Below, in pieces: positions 5,296-9,017 of a stretch of 9,017 nucleotides of DNA. Source of the stretch: Candidatus Poribacteria bacterium. GTDB lineage: Bacteria; Poribacteria; DTPJ01. The position numbers and the translations under genes were made by a program. Numbering within the stretch: the first letter of the stretch is position 1; each line of letters starts with the position of its first letter. The stretch lies in NCBI GenBank assembly GCA_011334435.1, contig DTPJ01000434.1, forward strand, positions 1 to 9,017. The letters run 5' to 3'. Under the pieces are notes generated by a model, which had not been told where the DNA came from, made no database searches, and saw only the letters and a list, made by a program, of their open reading frames with translations.

Positions 5296-6863
5296 CTGAT
5301 GTTGCACAGATTATGGCTATCCGTAACCGCCTGAAACGAGCCTGGTCACCATTTTTCACAAGGTTCGGCAGACTAACACCTGTTCAGGTAGAAACTATTC
5401 CAAGAATCCTAGATGGAGCTAATATTGTTGTGGCATCGCCAACCGCCTCAGGCAAGACTGAAGCAGTTGTTGCTCCTCTGGCGGAAAGATTTATCTTAGA
5501 TCAATGGGAAGGATTGGCAGTCTTATATGTGGTACCCACCCGTGCTCTGGCGAATGACACATTTGCACGCATTGAGGGTCCGCTACGAGACATGAATATC
5601 ATGACTGCGCTGAAGCATGGGGATAAGCCCCTATTACCAAAAGTTCTTCCTAATTTTCTGATCACTACCCCTGAATCGTTGGACTCTCTTATTTGTCGAA
5701 AACCCCAAGTGTTTGCTAAGTTGCACGCCGTAATTTTGGACGAAATTCACTTGCTGGATAATACCTATCGAGGCGACCAATTGCGGATTCTTCTATGGAG
5801 ATTGCGAGATCTTGCTTTATGTGGTAATTTCTCTACCTACCTGATGTCAGCCACCCTTTCTGATCCACATCAGATAGCTCGAAGGTATATTAATGAGTTT
5901 GAAATTGTTACGGTACCAGGGCGGCGAGAGATTGACCATCACTTTATTGATTCCTACAAAGAGTCCTATCAATTAGCGCGGACACAAGGATGGAATAAAC
6001 TATTATGCTTCTGTAATCTACGTGAATCAGTCGAGGCTGTGGCAAACGATCTCGCCCAATTGTGGCACCCTTATCCTGTTTTTGCCCATCATGGAAGCCT
6101 CAGCCGCCAAGTACGCGAAGAAGTTGAAAAAGCAATGAAAGAAAAAGGTGTTGGTGTATGTGTTGCAACATCTACTCTAGAAGTCGGTATAGATATAGGC
6201 GATATTGACCTGATTGTGCTTGTTGATCCGCCTTGGAGCGTTTCATCACTAATGCAACGCATTGGACGTGGCAATCGTCGAGAAGGTCTTATTCACACAG
6301 CTGCCGTCGTAACTTCTTCGGAGGAGAGATCTATTATAGAAGCCATGTTTGAGACAGCGATCTCTGGCAAACTACCAGTGGAATCTTATAAGCCTGATAT
6401 ATCCGTTGCAGTTCAACAGATTTTCTCCTATCTATACCAACATACCGAAGGCGTCCCGGAAACAGAACTTGTAAGATTGGTTTCTCCTCTATGCTTAGAG
6501 GAAGACTTAGGACTCATTTTAAAGTACCTACGAAAATGTGGCTGGATCGAGTGGCGAGCAGGGTTCTGGTTTGCATCTGCAAGGCTAATGGACATGGGCG
6601 AAGAGGGGCGTATCCATTCTAACATTCCTGATTCGCAGAGCTATAAGGTAGTGGACGTTAATTCAGGAAGAGAGATCGGAACTATAGCAGGTACGTTCGA
6701 CGAGATATTCATATTAGCAAGAACAGCATGGCAGGTCATCTCTGTGGGGAATAATGTCATCAGAGCACAACATTTCAAAGGAAAAGCTTCAGCACCTTTG
6801 TTCCAAAGACATCGGAATATTGGCGCTTTTTATTCTTTATTGCCACTAGAACTGAGGGGGTAG
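5292..6863 (+). CDS. Lhr-like superfamily 2 DEAD/DEAH helicase, short form (BrxHI/SngC-like role)
   Basis: All main SF2 motifs are visible: Q-like LTPVQ (28-32), motif I SPTASGKT (49-56), Ia VPTRALA (81-87), Ib TTPESLDSL (125-133), II DEIH (150-153), III SAT (186-188), IV LLCFCNLRES (237-246), V ATSTLEVGIDIG (292-303), and VI QRIGRGNRR (322-330). DEIH and the PPWSVSSLMQRIGRGNRR segment are typical of Lhr-type helicases. After the two RecA-like domains comes a probable winged helix (about 365-430) and a short beta segment (VVDVNSGREIGTI, 453-465) resembling the start of the Lhr post-helicase domain. At 523 residues it is far shorter than Lhr-core proteins (roughly 850-900 aa) yet ends in a normal TAG, so it looks like a short form, not an obvious frameshift. 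It is expected to translocate on or unwind nucleic acid using ATP. It is coupled to the second ATPase gene by a four-base overlap. Confidence 0.88.
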   Translation: MTDVAQIMAIRNRLKRAWSPFFTRFGRLTPVQVETIPRILDGANIVVASPTASGKTEAVVAPLAERFILDQWEGLAVLYVVPTRALANDTFARIEGPLRDMNIMTALKHGDKPLLPKVLPNFLITTPESLDSLICRKPQVFAKLHAVILDEIHLLDNTYRGDQLRILLWRLRDLALCGNFSTYLMSATLSDPHQIARRYINEFEIVTVPGRREIDHHFIDSYKESYQLARTQGWNKLLCFCNLRESVEAVANDLAQLWHPYPVFAHHGSLSRQVREEVEKAMKEKGVGVCVATSTLEVGIDIGDIDLIVLVDPPWSVSSLMQRIGRGNRREGLIHTAAVVTSSEERSIIEAMFETAISGKLPVESYKPDISVAVQQIFSYLYQHTEGVPETELVRLVSPLCLEEDLGLILKYLRKCGWIEWRAGFWFASARLMDMGEEGRIHSNIPDSQSYKVVDVNSGREIGTIAGTFDEIFILARTAWQVISVGNNVIRAQHFKGKASAPLFQRHRNIGAFYSLLPLELRG

Positions 6864-6953
6864 GGATAGAAAAAAAGTATTATAGGATTATACAATAGCA
6901 GCGGTTTAATTCGTTTTCAACTGATGAAGAACTGGGAACTGGAGTCTCTCTTA

Positions 6954-7015
6954 TGCTGAAAAATGTCTGAAAACATTTTCATCTCAACCCAGTATATTTC
7001 AGCAGATTATATACT
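6954..7015. repeat. Overlapping inverted repeats after the operon
   Basis: Three complementary pairs overlap. TGCTGAAA 6954-6961 pairs with 6997-7004. TGAAAAATGT 6957-6966 pairs with 6973-6981 with one bulged A. AGTATAT 6991-6997 pairs with 7009-7015. The first cannot form together with either of the others. None is followed by a T-tract, so they do not make a standard terminator for the helicase gene, and I see no other terminator in 6864-7073. They could slow exonucleases, act as a regulator binding site, or be chance in AT-rich DNA. Confidence 0.4.
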
Positions 7016-7073
7016 ACAAATCTCAGTTTACCAACGGAGATCGCACTTGATTATGCCTACAAGACATTTTTCG

Positions 7074-7115
7074 TTGACAATTCTCTTCCATAAATGGTAT
7101 CTTTTAGCGAGGTGA
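7074..7115 (+). promoter_or_regulatory. Promoter and ribosome site of the HTH/coiled-coil gene
   Basis: TTGACA (7074-7079) is a perfect -35 hexamer, followed after 18 bases by TATCTT (7098-7103). GAGGTGA at 7109-7115 is a good ribosome site four bases from the ATG at 7120. The predicted transcript start near 7110 would fall at the ribosome site itself, giving an almost absent leader, so either the true -10 is slightly different or the leader is very short. It suggests that the last two genes can be transcribed separately from the operon. Confidence 0.5.
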
Positions 7116-7119
7116 TTTT

Positions 7120-7578
7120 ATGGAAGAATGGATAACGGTTAAGGAAGCCGCAAAGATCCTCAATATTTCCCAAAGGCACATCAGAAATAAGATACATGCA
7201 GGACAGCTTAAAGCTAAGCGCGATGGTAGATCATGGCTTGTCCATAGTTCGTTGTCATCGGAAATTGGGAAAGCCAAAAGGATTCCTAAGGGAAGCCAAA
7301 AGGAAATAGAGAAATTAGAGGAAATGGTCAACATACTGAAGAAACAAATAGAGGAAAAAGATAGACAGATTGAGAATTTCCAGAATCAGTTAATGGACAA
7401 AGATAAGCAGATAGCAGAAAAGGATCGGGTAGTAGAGGAAGCACGTCAGCGCTCAGATACAATCATAATGCAACTCACCCGCCAGCTTGGCGATGCCCAG
7501 AAAGCTCTTGAACACCACAAATCACCGTGGTGGAGAAGATTAAGATTGGGGAAAGGAAAGGAAGAGGATAAGGCTTGA
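7120..7578 (+). CDS. Helix-turn-helix protein with long C-terminal coiled coil
   Basis: The first 45 residues (EWITVKEAAKILNIS, then RHIRNKIHAGQLKAKR and GRSWLVH) match the excisionase/MerR-like single HTH domain of the HTH_17 type: a TVKEAA start, a turn before the second helix, and a basic wing. Residues 60-130 are a strongly charged heptad-like helix (KLEEMVNILKKQIEEKDRQI and DKDKQIAEKDRVVEEARQ), predicting a coiled-coil dimer. The tail has an aromatic-basic SPWWRRLRLGKGK stretch (135-147). Proteins built as HTH plus coiled coil plus a WWxRL tail occur on plasmids and mobile elements, often as regulators or replication accessory proteins. The gene sits 256 bases after the helicase stop and 115 bases before the nuclease-like gene, same strand. 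DNA binding is well supported; whether it regulates the operon or is a module component is not known. Confidence 0.8.
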   Translation: MEEWITVKEAAKILNISQRHIRNKIHAGQLKAKRDGRSWLVHSSLSSEIGKAKRIPKGSQKEIEKLEEMVNILKKQIEEKDRQIENFQNQLMDKDKQIAEKDRVVEEARQRSDTIIMQLTRQLGDAQKALEHHKSPWWRRLRLGKGKEEDKA

Positions 7579-7607
7579 ACAAAAACAACAGATCTCAGCA
7601 CACTGCT

Positions 7608-7617
7608 AGTGATCACT
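7608..7617. promoter_or_regulatory. Perfect 10-bp palindrome between the HTH and nuclease-like genes
   Basis: AGTGATCACT is self-complementary and is followed directly by TTT, lying 30 bases after the HTH gene stop and 77 bases before the next start. It could be an operator for a dimeric regulator such as the neighbouring HTH protein. It is too short, lacking a loop, to be a convincing terminator. Confidence 0.3.
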
Positions 7618-7693
7618 TTTTAGACACCGCTTGAATAGATGCAAACAATTAGAAGGTGCAGATGCCTATGATAAATGGACAGGAGAATGAAAG

Positions 7694-8608
7694 ATGGGCT
7701 ACAGCACGAAAATCGAGAAGGACATAAGAGATCATCTTGACATGAAATGGTCGGACTTTCAGGATCGATACCGACGTATAGCTTCCAAGCTAGAAAGTGG
7801 GATGCGACTCCATGAGAAAGATGTTGAGACAATATTTCAAGCACTAGCAGAAGGTCCACTTGGATACGAAATTGAGCAATTGAATACTCAACAAAATTAC
7901 GCCGATTACGCCCTTATTGATCGCGGGTTGAAATTAGCAATAATTGAGATTAAGTCATTCCGGTTGTTTGCCAATGATATAGAATGTCCACATCTACAGT
8001 CAGCATTAGTGCAAGCGGCTCGTTATGCAAATAGACATCGGACTCCGTATATCATGGCATTCGATGGTGAGACAATTGTCCTAGCAAGAGTTGACCCTTC
8101 GAACATAATAAATGTTCATCTTGCGGTTAATATAAAATGCGATCAAGCACCACCAGACCTTTTCTTTTTTACGCATTATGGTCTTTTTCGGCATCCTACT
8201 AATGTATTGTGTGCTATACCCTATGATGCATCCGAAGATGAAGGTTTGTATAAGAACCACCACGGCGTCAAACTTCATTACTCCTGTTTTGCTTACGTCG
8301 GTGATATACGGGATAAATCCACATGGATAGCACCCTACAGAAACGAAGATGGTTCTGTGGACACTAACAGAATAGGTCATGCAGTTAATTACTTGCTTTC
8401 ACCGGGTGGATACCGCGGTCAGAAAGCAACATCTCAGCGCATACCTAACGCTGCTACACCTTTTGTAGCTTTGAAGCTTGCCAAGGCTTATAAAGAGATT
8501 GGTAAATGGAACAAACCTGAATCTTTGTTTGGTTTTGGTGGCAAACCTGATCCTCAGTGTTTGCTCTGGACGTATCTCTATCAACATGGTTTAGACGATG
8601 CTGTATAA
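7694..8608 (+). CDS. Probable PD-(D/E)XK nuclease of the HsdR N-terminal type
   Basis: The start ATG has AGGAGA (7681-7686) seven bases upstream. A PD-(D/E)XK core is visible in residues 43-135: an upstream helix with Glu46, Asp71 in NYADYALID, the ExK pair Glu85 and Lys87 in LAIIEIKSF, then QAARYA (107-112), PYIMAFDGETIVLAR (118-132). Asp, ExK and a Q-x-x-x-Y helix followed by a strand ending in DG is the order seen in the N-terminal nuclease domain of type I restriction HsdR subunits. Here no helicase motif follows; residues 150-304 are unrecognised, with aromatic-rich FFFTHYGLF (157-165) and a glycine-rich LLSPGGYRGQK stretch. So this is a stand-alone nuclease-like protein of 304 aa, likely cytoplasmic. 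It may be the effector of the neighbouring ATPase/helicase module or part of a separate unit with the HTH protein. Catalytic activity is inferred from motifs only. Confidence 0.75.
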   Translation: MGYSTKIEKDIRDHLDMKWSDFQDRYRRIASKLESGMRLHEKDVETIFQALAEGPLGYEIEQLNTQQNYADYALIDRGLKLAIIEIKSFRLFANDIECPHLQSALVQAARYANRHRTPYIMAFDGETIVLARVDPSNIINVHLAVNIKCDQAPPDLFFFTHYGLFRHPTNVLCAIPYDASEDEGLYKNHHGVKLHYSCFAYVGDIRDKSTWIAPYRNEDGSVDTNRIGHAVNYLLSPGGYRGQKATSQRIPNAATPFVALKLAKAYKEIGKWNKPESLFGFGGKPDPQCLLWTYLYQHGLDDAV

Positions 8609-8620
8609 GTTTGCTCTGGA
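8559..8620 (+). repeat. 12-bp direct repeat straddling the end of the nuclease-like gene
   Basis: GTTTGCTCTGGA occurs at 8559-8570 inside the gene and again at 8609-8620 immediately after its TAA stop, 50 bases apart and in the same orientation. A 12-base exact repeat this close is unlikely but possible by chance; it may mark a small duplication or an old recombination point at the gene's 3' end. Confidence 0.45.
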
Positions 8621-8890
8621 AATTTCAAGTAGGTAACCAAAGATTACGATATGTTCAAAAATATTGCTTTCAGATTCCAGGAATTCTTAACATCAAGACA
8701 CTATACATCTCTGTGATATAAGGTTTTCAGTGATTATCTGCTTGTTCTTGTCAATTTTTCCATTGAGAGTTTTTGAACCTAACGCTTTTCCGTTGACTGT
8801 TTTAATTCACAAATGTTACCGTCTAGTGATGTGAATCTATAAGGGGCCATTATTAAGTTTTTGGGTATCGTAATCCGGGGCAAAAATATT
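8621..8890. other. AT-rich intergenic stretch, no gene seen
   Basis: No frame with a ribosome site is convincing here. I see short palindromes such as ATTCC-A-GGAAT near 8675 and a weak TCAAT/ATTGA hairpin near 8753-8768 without a useful T-tract, so no clear terminator for the nuclease-like gene. A TTGACT hexamer at 8793-8798 lacks a good -10. The stretch 8877-8890 (GGGGCAAAAATATT) leads into the tandem repeat and may be the decayed edge of it. Confidence 0.4.
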
Positions 8891-9017
8891 GGCACTCTAT
8901 GGAAGAAATATTGGCACTGCAGTAAAGAAAATGTGGCACTGCAGTAAAGAAAATGTGGCACTGCAGTAAAGAAAATGTGGCACTGCAGTAAAGAAAATGT
9001 GGCACTGCAGTAAAGAA
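8891..9017 (+). repeat. 22-bp tandem repeat array, at least six units, cut by the window end
   Basis: Units begin with GGCACT at 8891, 8913, 8935, 8957, 8979 and 9001, an exact 22-base period. Units two to five are identical (GGCACTGCAGTAAAG then AAAATGT); the first differs in its middle (CTATGG in place of GCAGTA region) and the sixth is cut after 17 bases. Each full unit carries the palindrome CTGCAG. A 22-base period is close to two helical turns, so repeated sites would lie on one face of DNA, as in plasmid iterons. Multiple repeats at IS21-family ends are another possibility, as is a simple minisatellite. The neighbouring sequence that would decide lies outside the window. Confidence 0.9.

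Noticed and set aside
1896..6863. Complete BREX or DISARM locus
   Set aside because: No PglZ, methyltransferase, BrxC-size protein, DUF1998 or phospholipase D gene is visible; only the ATPase and helicase parts resemble BREX.
8779..8961. 60-codon minus-strand frame overlapping the tandem repeat
   Set aside because: Its N-terminal part translates repeat units read backwards, and there is no ribosome site or domain.
8891..9017. CRISPR array
   Set aside because: The 22-base period has no unique spacers; the units are head-to-tail copies, so it is a plain tandem repeat.

Overview
The window looks bacterial. Genes have strong Shine-Dalgarno sites (GGAGGTGA, AAAGGGG, AGGAGA), several start regions carry sigma70-like -35/-10 pairs with 17-18 bp spacing, and base composition is low to moderate in GC. 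I cannot name the organism. The content is accessory: a toxin-antitoxin pair, a four-gene operon of ATPases and a helicase resembling anti-phage defence machinery, a possible nuclease gene with a DNA-binding partner, and a tandem repeat running off the right edge. No transposase, integrase, rRNA or tRNA is visible.

Layout. 1-69 is the start of a minus-strand gene that leaves the window. 70-629 holds no supportable gene. 630-1258 (minus) is a VapC-type PIN toxin preceded by a DUF104/AF2212-like antitoxin; both use TTG starts with very good ribosome binding sites and share a promoter with an operator-like inverted repeat. 1259-1895 is an unusually rich intergenic stretch: repeats, an orphan plus-strand terminator, a strong promoter (1536-1564), a 12-codon leader ORF (1601-1639) and a 172-bp region of nested complementary arms (1668-1839) containing a terminator-like hairpin and a mutually exclusive alternative hairpin.

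1896-6863 is a tightly packed operon: an unrecognised 274-aa protein, a 409-aa P-loop ATPase of the BrxC/BrxD (DUF2791) type, a second 445-aa ATPase of the same type carrying an N-terminal Tudor/SH3-like segment, and a 523-aa Lhr-like superfamily 2 helicase. Junctions are a 4-bp overlap, an 11-bp gap and a 4-bp overlap. Pairing of a DUF2791 ATPase with a helicase is known from BREX type 2 (BrxD-BrxHI) and from Shango (SngB-SngC). Here the ATPase is duplicated, there is no PglZ, methyltransferase or TerB protein, and the first gene is unfamiliar, so this may be a distinct variant of that defence theme.

6864-7119 contains overlapping inverted repeats and a promoter. 7120-7578 encodes a helix-turn-helix/coiled-coil protein, and 7694-8608 encodes a protein whose first half looks like the PD-(D/E)XK nuclease domain of type I restriction HsdR subunits. 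They are co-directional with the operon but separated from it, so membership in the same system is an inference. The right end (8891-9017) is a 22-bp tandem repeat with at least six units, compatible with iterons, an IS21-type end or a minisatellite.
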